Counted from the first letter of the stretch, positions 52,601 through 62,718 are shown. The stretch: 64,000 nucleotides of DNA from Nannobrachium achirus (GCA_963921795.1 OY997651.1:57603512-57667511), one strand, 5' to 3'. The notes: a model not told the origin generated them from the sequence alone. Program-made: numbers and translations.

Positions 52601-55574
52601 ACTCGTTTTTTAATAATAGAATAATAGAATTCGCCCGTCACTATGCCCCTCCCCGACCCGTCTTTGTCTTATCCCACGTTGGCAACAGGTTACTAAGGGA
52701 GGCACAAGCCACACTGTCATTGGTGTGTGTTATGTTAGAGTTGGTTACTGTGAAAGATATCTCCAAGGATATCATTGAACATTTCTGGGTTTGGTAAAGG
52801 GGAAAAATGCAACACCACCTTTTAAACGCTCTGGATATCGTTTGTCTGCGTCACACATAAACGCACCGCTTTGGTATTTTGTTAGACTGTAGCTCTGTAG
52901 AATGTTTTTCTTTTCTGGCCAAAACGTTTTATGCGTGTGGTGGGGTGCTGGCAGTCAGGGGCGTCATTTGGGCCTCCAGGGTGTTGCCCTGGCAACACCC
53001 TAGCATTTCTGAGCTTTTAGAAAAAAAAAGTAAGTCTCTAGCCCATTCCTGTCAAAAGTTATGATTTTGGAAAGAATTAACCAACTGCTCACTAGGTTTT
53101 ACACAGAGCTAGACCAGGTGGCGACAATTGAGTTGATTGATTGGAATGTTAAGTGGTCAGCTCTCTCTCTCTTGTCTCTCTCTGGTTGTCTGGCTATGAA
53201 TATACCTGTACATACCTGCAATATCCGAACTGTACTCAAAGATTACTTATATTAGGCTTGAAAATTAATGATGTTATTTTTTTCAAAATGTTGAAAAATA
53301 ATAATTAAAAAATATACATTTTAGGTATTAGGCTATTCACTGATATTCCCTTAATGTTATTGAAATAATTATTGTCCTGCATCAAACAAAATGTTTTGTA
53401 GCCATTTAGAAATTATAGCAGAGATTATCAAATGGTTTATTGTTATTGGCACTTCTTAAACAAATATCTCTCGTACTAAATTTCTTGCTGTAACTGTGTT
53501 ACCAATAATGAAAGGGCAAATGTCATACTAAGCCTATGGGAGTATTACAAAATAATATAAAAACTGTGTGTTTGCTGCATGCCAAATAGTAACTATACAG
53601 CTATCTGTATCTCCTTGTTAGACTGTTGTGTGGGAAATAAACACCCGAAACTGAAATAAAAAACACCCAAAACCGGATAAAACCTGACATTTTTCACGCT
53701 CGTGGACAAACTACATTCCTTGCAACACCCTAGATATTGGTAAAATTACGCCTCTGCTGGCAGTGCTCCCCACAGACACCTTTGTTTTTGTGAGTAGTGA
53801 AACAGTTTTTTTATATTTTTACTACAGATGAAAGGGAGCGCAGCCTTTCCCTCTGGTGCAACGGGGCTACAGTGACATAGTGTTAAGGAGAACTCCTAAC
53901 GCTATGGATCAGACTCAGAGCTAGGTAGACTGGTAGTGTGCCATAGCTTCACTCTGTGCTGTCGCCTCGTGCAGCTGCCACCATTTACCCTGTGATTGGC
54001 TGTGAACAAATTTTTGGACACAACTTGTGCTTTCTAATAAAGCATTTTACAGGATTTAAGTTTCAGAAGGAGGCAGCTTAACATACACTGCACAATTACT
54101 CTGTGCATGTTGGTGGCACAGTCACAATCTAGATTTGAAGATGTAGATCAGCATTTGAAGTATTTAAAAATGTTTTTCAAAATAGTGAAAAAAAAAGTAA
54201 AGAAGTTAAGGCATAAGGCATAAGACCTGGTTCAAAATAGGGCCCAGATTCAGTGTCTTGCTCAAAGACTCTTCAAAACTAATTCTGGGGGAGCCTGGGA
54301 TGGAACTGGTAAACGCTCCTGGTGTTCTCTGGCTGCAACTCTACCCCTGAGATTCTTCTATCACATATCACACTCTTAACATCCCACAGGTATTGTGGGC
54401 TTTGACCCGCAAGTTGAAGCATAGCTGTTTTATGAAATTGGTCACCCCTTAAGTGTCTGAGGCTCTGTCACACAAGTTGTCAAATACAAACTCTGGTCAT
54501 TTCAGTCCGTTGTCTAATTTTCATTTTAATCTCTAGGCTGCAAAACATGTTCAAAGAGCAGACAGACCTGGCCCATGGACAAGATTTTGGACAGAAAAAT
54601 AACAGCTGTAAGTCATGCAAGATGTTTTATATGTTGTCAGGTGGAAACTCCCATGTCCGGAACTGTTCCTTTTTATTATAATTTCCTTTTTAATTATTTC
54701 TTGAAATAATTTTAAGTGAAAATAAAAAATCTACAAGCTCACAACTCAATTACACTACTTTAGAGACACTCTTGTATGATGAAGTACTGCATTAATTTAC
54801 TAAAAGTTGTCATACAAAGTTGAAATATGGAGATCAGAGGTTTTTGCCCGAGAGCTCATCCTTGTAAAAGAGACTTGGCTCTTTTTATATATTGTTTCTG
54901 TCTGGCAGAAATCTATATGCAGATTTCTTTTTAGGTCTCGTCTTCATAAATTAATGTTCTACTTTATCTTACTCAGACTGTCACACTAAAGAACTGAACA
55001 CAAGCTCACAATGCCTCAGTTTCCGAGTCGTGAGCTTTGATCATTTGAACAATCTCTACAAAAGAACATTCTCAAACGGGTGCATCTCCATTCTGACATG
55101 TCTCCTTTCCGACAGACACTAAACCTATCTCTTACCCTAATCCTAACCTTAAACTCTATGGAAGTGTGGCCACTCCGACAATAAGCAGTCACTGTCGGAG
55201 TGGCGACATATCAGAATGGAGAGAGCCCCCCAACATATCGAACTATTCCACTTGACAGAAAAGAGATACAGATACAAATCTTTTGAAAGTGTGAACTAAA
55301 GATTTTCCAATGGTTGCTAAAATGACTGACAGTTTTTTGTTTTTTTTCTGTAGGGAGGAGAACTGGTCAAGGTTAAGTGGCAGCCTTGCCATACATGGTG
55401 AGAACTCTGCTATTGAGTCATCTAAGGCTATTGTAAAAAGTATTTTTTTGTATGAAAAATACATACCTTACTATTAACAGCTATTTGTATTAACAGCTAT
55501 TTGTATTCGTGGTGTTTTTCAGTGGGAGGACATGGGACGACACATGGGAGCCACAGGAAAATGTACAGGACTAG
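43161..55574 (+). CDS. Zinc-ribbon / Pro-rich / chromodomain gene carried by the giant element
   Basis: Exons with good junctions: 43161-43355, 44489-44657, 46116-46286, 48509-48553, 48639-48686, 49779-49892, (50040-50064 decayed), 51212-51346, 52414-52458, 52544-52591, 54537-54607, 55354-55397 and 55523-55574. Joined, they stay in frame to TAG at 55572-55574, about 370-380 residues. The N-terminus has C9, C12, C23 and C26 of a C4 zinc ribbon. The middle consists of Pro-rich (AELPGPSSQPPQST) and Lys-rich (QLAGGKKRKN) cassettes, all phase 1-1. The C-terminus, WPMDKILDRKIT, GGELVKVKWQPCHTCGRT and WDDTWEPQENVQD, is a chromodomain (compare the family pattern KILD...YLVKWKG...TWEP.EN). AATAAA at 55704. 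Known chromodomains bind methylated histone tails; a role in directing the transposase to chromatin is inference. The start codon may be preceded by unseen exons (CCCTAAG acceptor just upstream). Confidence 0.75.
43985..44345 (-). repeat. Hairpin-headed repeat, - strand copy
   Basis: On the - strand it carries TTTTTGGACACTGC and ends ATTAGGGAGTCTTACTGG; that end recurs at 22932 and 50283. Confidence 0.65.
44417..44488. repeat. (GT)n microsatellite abutting exon B
   Basis: The array runs into the acceptor GTGTAG of exon B of the chromodomain gene. Confidence 0.95.
44489..44657 (+). CDS. Chromodomain gene exon B
   Basis: HLQKLEEIGYQPVLFIAK, GKLVCDVITSLGRGAG, MKGYINRMKNAYTHMIT. Acceptor TGTGTAG sits at the very end of a GT microsatellite; donor GTAAGG. 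Looks like a compact alpha/beta domain I do not recognise. Confidence 0.7.
45487..45767 (+). mobile_element. tRNA-derived SINE
   Basis: A box TAGCTCAGGGG near 45496 and B box GTTCGAATC at 45558-45566, then a body and the tail TGTAAAGCGCTTTGGATTA ... GCGCTATATAAAT. A 20-nt duplication-like insertion disturbs the tRNA head. Confidence 0.85.
46116..46286 (+). CDS. Chromodomain gene exon C (Pro-rich cassette 1)
   Basis: YDRILGDPSPPPNSDATVPS, AELPGPSSQPPQST, CPTTEVAELTGPSSPS. Paralogous to exon G (51212). Phase 1-1. Confidence 0.7.
46528..47592. mobile_element. 1.07-kb fold-back element
   Basis: TCTATAAACCC... through GGGACCGGCCATGACGCTCC at the left recurs inverted at 47265-47592. Arms about 300 bp; the middle holds a partial second copy of the same words. 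Contains CACGTGA and TCTCGCGA boxes. Lies in the intron between exons C and D1. Confidence 0.75.
47593..48340. other. Intron, partly repeated
   Basis: No exon seen. GTGTGTAGTTAATTTTGAGA at about 48197 recurs near 51430, part of the amplified exon-intron module. Confidence 0.45.
48509..48553 (+). CDS. Chromodomain gene exon D1
   Basis: MSTEQLAGGKKRKN; 45 nt, phase 1-1; identical in sequence to D3 at 52414-52458. Confidence 0.65.
48639..48686 (+). CDS. Chromodomain gene exon E1
   Basis: GPKHETSGQQKKRVKK; 48 nt; duplicate of E3 at 52544-52591 with few changes. Confidence 0.65.
48707..49023. mobile_element. Palindromic MITE with TA target duplication, copy 2
   Basis: Same family as 14063-14368 (AAGGGCCACTTCACCCCTGG end). 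The duplicated segment near 52608 is the empty site. Confidence 0.85.
49102..49407. mobile_element. hAT MITE present in one of two duplicated segments
   Basis: Ends GCACAGACATAAAAAGG and CTTTTTATATCTGTG lie between GGCAACAG repeats (49094-49101 and 49408-49415). At about 52679-52690 the paralogous segment runs through uninterrupted. Confidence 0.85.
49555..49638. repeat. (CA)n microsatellite
   Basis: About 42 pure CA units. Confidence 0.97.
49779..49892 (+). CDS. Chromodomain gene exon F
   Basis: GVTTQTAAKSPLLDLQKYL, NDPNSYMPHTSPPAQQEVK; acceptor TGTTACAG, donor GTAAGT, phase 1-1. Confidence 0.65.
50040..50064 (+). pseudogene. Chromodomain gene exon D2, decayed
   Basis: SPEQQPGGKKRGN is a D-type exon, but the acceptor reads ACATGT instead of ACAGGC, so normal splicing at the paralogous site is lost. 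CTCCAG just inside might serve. Confidence 0.5.
50085..50300 (+). repeat. Hairpin-headed repeat, headless copy
   Basis: TTTTTGGACACTGCTCCTAC onward to ATTAGGGAGTCTTACT; it begins just after exon D2. Confidence 0.65.
51212..51346 (+). CDS. Chromodomain gene exon G (Pro-rich cassette 2)
   Basis: DPKPEPPHKEAELPGPAAS, CPTTEGPAEAELTGPSSPS; same phase and motifs as exon C. Confidence 0.7.
51965..52009. repeat. Hairpin, 20-bp arms
   Basis: TCAATCCATGCGATTTGAGA and near complement. It follows a stretch (from 51510) that begins like a hAT end, GGGTTGGGGACGGTAACCG, whose other end was not found. Confidence 0.6.
52134..52192. repeat. Short hairpin family, copy
   Basis: GCAGATCTACAAGCTCA type arm; here the inner stem is ACACGTCGC with GCGACGTGT, unlike the GCCTC type elsewhere. 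Confidence 0.85.
52414..52458 (+). CDS. Chromodomain gene exon D3
   Basis: MSTEQLAGGKKRKN again; same flanking intron as D1. Confidence 0.65.
52544..52591 (+). CDS. Chromodomain gene exon E3
   Basis: GPKHETSGHQKKQVKK; ends in phase 1 and joins in frame to the chromodomain exon. Confidence 0.65.
52956..53756. mobile_element. hAT MITE
   Basis: Ends CAGGGGCGTCATTTGGGCC and AAATTACGCCTCTG lie between CTGGCAGT repeats (52948-52955 and 53757-53764). Confidence 0.88.
54200..54365 (-). mobile_element. Worn SINE fragment
   Basis: On the - strand it resembles the 45487 SINE head and body: AGGGGTAGAG, then TCCCCCAGAATTAG and GAGCAAGACACTGAATC. Confidence 0.5.
54537..54607 (+). CDS. Chromodomain exon 1 of 3
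   Basis: CKTCSKSRQTWPMDKILDRK, ITA. A CxxC pair precedes the first chromodomain strand. Acceptor CTCTAG, donor GTAAGT, phase 0. Confidence 0.75.
55354..55397 (+). CDS. Chromodomain exon 2 of 3
   Basis: GGELVKVKWQPCHT; the VKVKW aromatic is the chromodomain KW position. Acceptor CTGTAG, donor GTGAGA. Confidence 0.8.
55523..55574 (+). CDS. Chromodomain exon 3 of 3
   Basis: CGRTWDDTWEPQENVQD then TAG. TWEPQEN is the classical chromodomain signature. Confidence 0.82.
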
Positions 55575-55703
55575 GGAGGAAGTGATGACGCTGTTGGCGT
55601 GGAAACCATTACCATGCATCTCCATTTTGTTTATTTTTGTGTTGTTGTTGTCTTGTTTGAGTGACAAAAGAGAAGTTTGAAAAAATGGGTTACAAATTTG
55701 TGA

Positions 55704-55709
55704 AATAAA
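55704..55709 (+). terminator. Poly(A) signal of the chromodomain gene
   Basis: AATAAA 130 bp after the stop, followed by TGTCCTGTGTTTTGTC, a GU-rich downstream element. Confidence 0.65.
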
Positions 55710-55738
55710 AAGACTTTCTGTCCTGTGTTTTGTCTCTT

Positions 55739-55760
55739 CCCCCCCCCCCCCCCCCCCCCT
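55739..55760. repeat. Poly-C tract
   Basis: About 20 C shortly after the chromodomain gene poly(A) signal. Confidence 0.9.
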
Positions 55761-55779
55761 TTCAAACATCTTTGCCCAA

Positions 55780-57117
55780 AAAATGGCAGCTCTAATTAGT
55801 GAATATTTTGTGCTGTGCGCTTATATTAATTGAATACAGTTCCACCCTGGGTATGACCGTTAAACGATAAAATCTGATTTTATTATGATTCCTTATAATT
55901 GACTTAATTGTTTTCTTCATACATTGGTCTCCTTAGTGTTGCATATAAGTCATGCTAGGCCTGTGCTTTATTTTTCCATAGGCATTAGAACCATTGACCA
56001 CAATTTGATGAGTTTTAGGCTCAAACAGGCTCTCAAACTAAGCCTACAATATTTTATTGATAGGTAAGATTCTGTCCCAATTCAATGTGGTGGAGCGGAC
56101 GTCAAAGGTTGATCAAAATAAGTCTACGTACTCTTGTGTTGGATTATGTTCTTGAGTGAATATATTGTACTCTGAATTTATACTCTTGGGTTGTGTTCAT
56201 TTAGGTCTGCACTATACACTTACTGTAGCTGGGGCCCACCTAAAACGTATCTACTGAATAGACTAATCCACAGTGCAACTCTGATCAATGGTGCATTTAT
56301 AGTTTATGACTGTTGTTTACGGCAACCACATTGTGCATTTTGACACCTTAGCAATGACAAGCTGTAGTAGTGGCATGCCTTACTGGCAAAGCAAATGACA
56401 GTAAAACATGTATCTATAGATTACCCAGGACAAATATGCATTATGCAATACACCTTGTTTTAAAGTGATTGAACTGGATTAATACATAGATATTGATAAC
56501 TATTCTGATAACATGAACAAATTAACTCAAAGTAATCACATGTGGAATGGTTTGAAGACTTGAAGAAGATTGAAGACTTTATTAGAAGTTTCAGGTTTGC
56601 ATAGGAAAAGGTACAGTTTCATGACGGTACAGTTCACTGGTACAAGGTCCACTAAGTGCTTTATTCAAATATTTCAGTTTGGTCTGTCATGAACAACCTT
56701 TTAAATCAGAGCTGAATTAATTCTTAAAATAAATAATGCTTATTTTTCTATAGCTCTACACTCAGAAGTACACACAGTCAAATGTAATTGTGGTAAACAT
56801 CTAAATATTTTACTGGATAGTAAGATAAAAGCCTTGTGTTGTGATTAATTTCTAAAGCAGCAGCAACCTCAACAATAATGAATTGGTGGTTGTTTTTGAA
56901 GGAGGGGAGCGTCCTTAGCAACCACCATAGTAACAACCCACACAGCACCATGTCACTCATGTCGTCGTATACGATCACTAACTCAAGTTTATGATAATGG
57001 AATACCCAGGTCTTTATAGAATTGATCAGGTTCTTTGCTTTACTGAAACCGTCTAAAAATGTTTACTTTATGCAGTGAACACTAGAGTTATAAGTAGGAA
57101 CACTACCGGTAGTTTTG
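55780..57117. other. No gene recognised
   Basis: AT-rich sequence between the chromodomain gene and the right inverted repeat; no frame or repeat with clear ends. Confidence 0.5.
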
Positions 57118-57527
57118 ACAGGTAGTCACGTGACGTCCCAGTGACGTCAGTCTAGTAAATAAAATACTTTATATTTTATATATTTTGGCATTTGGCGCAT
57201 GCAGTCCCCAGCACAGAAAGTGTAAAAAACGTTTTTTTTTTTTTCTTTTTTTTTTTTAAAGAGTCAAGAGAGGAGGGTTGCATCAGAAATGACTGTAGAA
57301 CAACACATTTATATTATATAAAGCCAGCCAATAACCTGTTATCTGCTATAGTGTTGTTTACTGAGAGCTACATTTAACCAATAGGGCTATTATATTTTTG
57401 TGAGACAATGTGAGACAACCCCAATTTTAATAATTTAGTGGCAAGTCGTTCCTTTGCCTTCAACATTCTGGCGATTCTAGACCTGACCGCCAGAGGGAGC
57501 AAGTGAGGAGAATAATGTGTCTGGGCG
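57118..57527 (-). repeat. Right terminal inverted repeat of the giant element
   Basis: The complement matches 20129-21076 without the hAT MITE. It contains CCGCCAGAGGGAGC (57488-57501), close to the CTCF core; the left repeat has the related CCACTAGAGGGAGT on the - strand at about 20157-20170. Confidence 0.85.
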
Positions 57528-57744
57528 TTTGGGGCTGCATACCCAAAGCATCACCCACTTGAAGCAGTAGGCATTCCCTTGGCTTCACCCACGTGAAGCA
57601 GTAGGGTACTTGCCATCGCGTCAGGCCTCTGACACTTTGGGGATGAGAATGTGTTGGCTATTCTAGTAAGTGTATTGAATGAACCTGTTTTGTGAGGGAT
57701 AACAACGTTCACAGGGAAATGCATGTATATATTTTTTTAGCAAG
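57528..57744. other. Right flank of the giant element
   Basis: Direct repeats of ACTTGAAGCAGTAGG / ACGTGAAGCAGTAGG near 57550-57605. TGTGAGGGATAACAACGTTC (57698) repeats 5213 with one change. No gene. Confidence 0.4.
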
Positions 57745-58131
57745 CTTTTCAGGCCGCAACCCCCAAAATAATCATATTTTTACTGGGGACCCACCACCCC
57801 CCCACCCTGAGGAGCTCTAAGATTTGAGGCATTACATTTTGTATAGCACAGTTCTATTGTGAAAATAGCTGATCTACATGCTCACAACGCCTCGCATTGC
57901 GGCTATTTTCACTATTTCTGCCTCTAATATTTGACAATTCGGCCAATGTTTAATGTGTCATTTTAGAGGTATTAAAAGGTTCTTAAATTGTCACTTTAGA
58001 AATGTGCAGACACCCTCCTATACACTTAAACTGTATGTTGGTTTGTTTACTGTTGAGTGAGAAAACAATGTTGCACTTTGCAATTTGGGGACCCCCTTGT
58101 GGGTCCCGACCCACAGGTTGAGAACCAGTGA
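57745..58131. mobile_element. MITE, CAGTGGTTCTCAACC family, left end lost
   Basis: Right end GGTTGAGAACCAGTG; contains poly-C, the short hairpin at 57859-57912 and the CAACATTGTTTTC inner end. Confidence 0.75.
57859..57912. repeat. Short hairpin family, copy
   Basis: GTGAAAATAGCTGATCTACA ... GCGGCTATTTTCAC; the right arm is shortened. Confidence 0.75.
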
Positions 58132-58698
58132 TGTAGAGTACAAGCAAACATGTCACTTTATGAAAAAAAGGAAAAAAAAGAAATACAGAGAGGACCCGTC
58201 CTAATAAGTGAGCTTGTCACACATGTCACGGATGGCAGTGAGTGATGAGATATGTGACCTAAATTTCTCATACCAGGGTGTGTTCAAACTATGCTGCTCA
58301 ACGGGCATGAGGGGGCACATGGGCCATACACTAATTGCAGAATTGATGGCTGAAACCTCTAAAAAAAAAAAAAATGTTCGTTCCCAGTGAAACGAAAGCT
58401 TGAAATGTGGACTGCGGCGGGATGGTCCCGATCGCTACTCCAAATTCAACTTTCCCTGTTCACGTGTTCGCTAATTCTCTGTTTGAGTTGCCTCTATATG
58501 TGTTGCCTATATAGGCCAGACCAAAGGGACAGCGTAATACTGCAAGGCAGTGGTTCTCAACCTGTGGGTCGGGACCCCCAGGGGGGTCGCCAAATTATTT
58601 TGGGGGGTCCCCAGATGATTAACTTAATGTGCAACATTGTTTTCTCTCTCAACTGTAAACAAACCAACATACAGTGTAAGTGTATAGAGGGTATCTGC

Positions 58699-61600
58699 CA
58701 GGGCTTAATTTGTGCCGGAGCTGGGCGGAGCTCAGCTCCGGAAGGTGTCAATTGCACTCCGTTTAAGATAGAGGGCGCTCCCCCATTGTAGAGCGAGCTC
58801 CGCGACCTCCACAATGCACCTACAAATACGTTTTTTCATCAGTCTAACTTGTTCCTGCTGTGAGTGTGACCCATAATGAGGAAACAAACAAACAACTTAA
58901 AAGCGCGACAATATTCTCTAGAACTCAGCTTAAGTGAAGTCAGTCACGGGCTACAGAATGTCTAAAAGACAGTAATATTTTAAATTACTTCGGATCCACG
59001 ACAAAGCAGAGCAGAAATGAGCCCCAGGCAGAGCCTGATTCACCCTCACCACCACAGCCGGCTCCACCACCACCACCGCCGGCAGATGAGAGTGAGGATG
59101 ATATGGAGAACGTAAATGTTAATAGTGACTCTGACTCAGCAGAAGATGATGATGATCGTGTGGATAAGGGATCTGAAAAGTCCGGCCCATCCACCATTTG
59201 GACAAAGGAGCAATTCAATGCCCACAAAACAAAGCACCCATGGTTAATCAGAAAAGGAGCGAATTTTGGCTGCACAACATGTGGTCAGGTAGGATCCCTT
59301 GGTCCCGAGAAGACAGGCTTGGGAGTGGGCGTCAAACTGGCTAAACAGTGGGTGTCAGGCACCGTAACCTCTATTGCACCAGATGTAAAGAGACGGGAAA
59401 GGGCCATGAGAAAAAAAATAGTGGAACATGAACAAACCAAGGCGCACAAGGCTGCGAGTCAGATTGTTGAGAAAGCGAGTGAGAACACTTTGGAGCAAGT
59501 TGTTGTTAATTCCCAGGCTCAACAAATAGCCACAACAGCCAGTGTTTTTCGCACTGCATACAAAGAGGCAAAAAGGCACAGGCCAGCATATGGATTCGAG
59601 CATGAGATTGATTGCCAAAAGATGAACGGTGTTAACATGGGGAGAATTCTGCATTCTAATGTTGCGTGTTCAAACATTCAGCAGCATATAGCCTCTGAAA
59701 TGAAGAAAAAAATAATCACCATCATGACACAGTGCTCACCCAAAATCTGCCTTATTTTAGATGAGGCTACTGGTCTGAACAAGCATCCTGCACTGATTGT
59801 GTATGCAAGATTCCAGCTAGATGCGATGAAGACGCCCGCAAATGTGTTCCTAGATTTAATTCAATTGTCTGATTTAAGTGCTGGGGGTATTGTGCAAAGT
59901 CTACTGTCTGCATTGGCAAAGGCCAATTTAAACGAGGAATTCCTCGCCAGATGCCTTGTTGGCGTGACATGCGATGGCACATCGGTGATGTTCGGTCGCA
60001 AAAGTGGAGTGGTGATGCGACTGAGAGAATTGTTTCCCAACATCATAGCATGGCATTGCTGCGCACACCGACTGGAGCTCGCTGTCAATGATGTGGTTAA
60101 AGAGATGGGAGCGATCAATCACTTCAAATCACTGCTTGACAGCCTCTATACACTCTACAGCACGTCAGGAAAGAATCGTATGGAGTTGAAAGAATCCGCA
60201 GACACACTTGATCTCCAGCTGTGTAAAATCGGCCGTATCCTTGATACACGATGGGTGGCCTCTAGCTTTCGCACTGTTGATGCGGTATGGAAAGCATATC
60301 CAGCTTTGTATAAGCACTTCACATCTGCAGCTGCTGATGAGAAAAGAGACGGCACATCCCGCGCGAGCTATACAGGACTGGCCAAGCGTTTGTCCTCCCA
60401 TGCCTTTGTCAATAACCTGGGTCTGATGTGGGACGCTTTGCAGGAACTATCAGAATTATCAGTTGAACTACAAAAGCGGGACATAAACATCGTTTCTGCT
60501 CATAGGGCTATTTACAGGGAGGTTAAAGTGTTAGAGGCAATGGCAGAGCAGACTGGCACTGGCCGACACACACAGCTGACCCAGGCGGCTATCGAAGAAA
60601 ATGAGTTCAAAGGAGTCACATTACACGCAGGGAAACTAACTGATAGGAAGCTCTCACAGAGAGACTTTTTCCTCAGTTTAGCCAAAAACCTGGCTGCTCG
60701 CATGTTGTCATCTGGAGGAAACCAAGCGGCCAGCAGCGCAGCAGGATACAACATCTTGATTGAAGAATTAAAAGTTATTCACGCAGAATATTGGCCTGAT
60801 GACCCAGAGCCACTGTATGGCCAAACACAAGTGGAGTCTCTCTGCACACGCTTTGACATCACCAATGTCGTGCCCACAGTCAGAGCATTCAGATGCTTCG
60901 TTGAGAGCAAAGGAAAAGACATACAAAAAGAGATGAATGATCTGTTGATGGCTGTGAACACAATTGCAATATCAAGCGCAGAATGCGAACACGGATTCTC
61001 TCAGATGAACTTGATTTGCACTGCAACCCGAGCCTCTCTCAATGTTTCCACCGTTTCATCACTGCTCTTGCTCAGCCTTGTTGGACCACCACTAAATAAG
61101 TTCAACCCAGTGCCCTATGTCAGATCATGGATTGCCCAGGGGCATCGATGTGCCACAGACACACAGTGTAAAGCTAGAAGCCAGGACCAGACTGAGGAAG
61201 GAAGCATAGCTGTGCTTTGGGAGCTTATGGACAAATAAATCCAGTCTAAATGGGTAAGTCAAATGGATTTATTATGTTATAAAATATTTAAAATGCGTAG
61301 TCTAATGTTACAATAACGAAATATTAATTTAAATGTAGCACAGAAAAGTAGGTCAAGAACTTGATTGGTCTACTTTTCTATACAGTGCATTTAAAATCAT
61401 ATTTCGTTTTTTGAATATTGTACTTAGTATTTGTTTCACATTGAATTAATACTGTCAATCTTTTCTGAATTATTATTCGTTGTATTACTTAAAAGAAACA
61501 CTAGATAAGGCTACTATGAATCCAAAGTTAGTTGGACAAATATTTATACAATATTAAGCACTTTGAAAGGCTTGATATAATGGTAAAATAACGAAATCAG

Positions 61601-62416
61601 ACATTTGAAAGGCAAATAGTAAAATAACTAAATCTTATTTCCCCGCATGCTTTCAATAGGCCTGGCTATTAAGGCTGAATATTTGCTTCAGGACAAGCGC
61701 TGGTTCTCGGGTGTTACGGTGTTTCCCTGCCCACTGTAAACCCTTCAATAGGTAAGAAGACAGGCAAATAGAGCGCACCAATGTTCAATTATTTGCCTGC
61801 TTGGTGTTAAATAGAATTAGTCCCTAATTTCATCCCCATTCCTCTCTGTAGCAATCTTCATGTGATGCGATCTGAGAGAAACGACAGAAGTGGGTGAGAG
61901 AGAGGAGAGGAGAGGAGAGAAGAGAAGAGAAGAGAGGGGGGGAGAGAGAGCGCGTCTGGCGTCTGCTCTCTGCTATATGCCTGCACTTGGCTTCCCTCAC
62001 CTAATAGATTAATAATTTGCCATAACACAAGGCCATTCACAAGTTCAAAATAATGATGGTTGTTTTTGCATTATTTCTGCAGTGCTTCATTCTTAGCCTA
62101 TATATGTGCCTGCTTTCTTTCATTAATGACAGTGATGTATAATACTGTACACAACCTTTTGCATTTCAATATAAATATACCACTTTAATGTGAGTTATTT
62201 TTCCACCACTGATTATGTGATTAATAAATGCACTATTGAAGGAAACTTAAGGCTTGTCCCTGTTGTTTAATTACCGAAATAACCGTTTTTAACTGATATT
62301 TAATGGGAAAATAACTGGAAATACAGCGCGCGCGGACCTCGTGCACGCGCACGCGCCTCGCGCGCGCGCGTGATTTGGTGAGCTCCGGTACCTGTTCTGT
62401 TACAAATTAAGCACTG
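58699..62416 (+). mobile_element. Nearly complete hAT transposon, 3718 bp
   Basis: Ends CAGGGCTTAATTTGTGCCGG and its near complement (AAATTAAGCACTG) lie between perfect GTATCTGC repeats (58691-58698 and 62417-62424). It carries one long transposase frame. Sequence 62319-62375 is a CG/CA alternating, Z-DNA-prone tract. Confidence 0.93.
59103..61238 (+). CDS. hAT transposase, KIAA1586-like
   Basis: 711 codons without introns. An acidic N-terminus leads to a zinc-finger-like region (WTKEQFNAHKTKHPWLI, FGCTTCGQVG). The RNase H-like core has LDEATGLNKHPALIV, VGVTCDGTSVMFG and WHCCAHRLELAV. The C-terminal hAT dimerisation region has SSAECEHGFSQMNLI, RASLNV and SSLLLLSLVGPPLN. The nearest host relative I recall is KIAA1586, a hAT-derived protein. 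The natural start seems to be ATG 58958 (MSKRQ), but the frame breaks at once: CAGTAAT stands where CAGAGTAAT would link to SNILNYFGSTTKQS, which is in frame with the 711 codons. Only the internal ATG at 59103 is usable as the sequence stands. Confidence 0.9.
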   Translation: MENVNVNSDSDSAEDDDDRVDKGSEKSGPSTIWTKEQFNAHKTKHPWLIRKGANFGCTTCGQVGSLGPEKTGLGVGVKLAKQWVSGTVTSIAPDVKRRERAMRKKIVEHEQTKAHKAASQIVEKASENTLEQVVVNSQAQQIATTASVFRTAYKEAKRHRPAYGFEHEIDCQKMNGVNMGRILHSNVACSNIQQHIASEMKKKIITIMTQCSPKICLILDEATGLNKHPALIVYARFQLDAMKTPANVFLDLIQLSDLSAGGIVQSLLSALAKANLNEEFLARCLVGVTCDGTSVMFGRKSGVVMRLRELFPNIIAWHCCAHRLELAVNDVVKEMGAINHFKSLLDSLYTLYSTSGKNRMELKESADTLDLQLCKIGRILDTRWVASSFRTVDAVWKAYPALYKHFTSAAADEKRDGTSRASYTGLAKRLSSHAFVNNLGLMWDALQELSELSVELQKRDINIVSAHRAIYREVKVLEAMAEQTGTGRHTQLTQAAIEENEFKGVTLHAGKLTDRKLSQRDFFLSLAKNLAARMLSSGGNQAASSAAGYNILIEELKVIHAEYWPDDPEPLYGQTQVESLCTRFDITNVVPTVRAFRCFVESKGKDIQKEMNDLLMAVNTIAISSAECEHGFSQMNLICTATRASLNVSTVSSLLLLSLVGPPLNKFNPVPYVRSWIAQGHRCATDTQCKARSQDQTEEGSIAVLWELMDK

Positions 62417-62718
62417 GTATCTGCACACTTCTAAAGTGACAATTTAAGGACTTTTTAATGCCTCTAAATTGACAAATTAAACATTGGCCAGATTGTCAAA
62501 TATTAGAGGCAGAAATTGTGAAAATAGCCGATCTAAATGCTCACAACGCCTCGCAATAGAAATGTGTTATACAAAATGTAATGCCTCAACTACGCGTCAG
62601 GGTGGGGGTGGGGGGGGGGGGGGGGGGTCCCCAGTTAAAATTTGATTATTTTGGGGGTTGCGGCCTGAGAATGTTGAGAATCACTGCTGTGAAGTACACA
62701 AGATACACAGGTAATAAT

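Larger units (their letters stand above)
58548..62686. mobile_element. MITE, CAGTGGTTCTCAACC family, split by a hAT transposon
   Basis: Ends CAGTGGTTCTCAACCTGTGG and GTTGAGAATCACTG; flanks CTGCAAGG and CTGTGAAG are an imperfect 8-bp duplication. Half a short hairpin lies at 62519-62557 and a G-run at about 62602. Confidence 0.8.

Noticed and set aside
54537-55574. Chromodomain as part of a chromovirus-type retroelement
   Set aside because: No reverse transcriptase, RNase H, integrase or long terminal repeats are nearby, and the coding sequence has regular introns.
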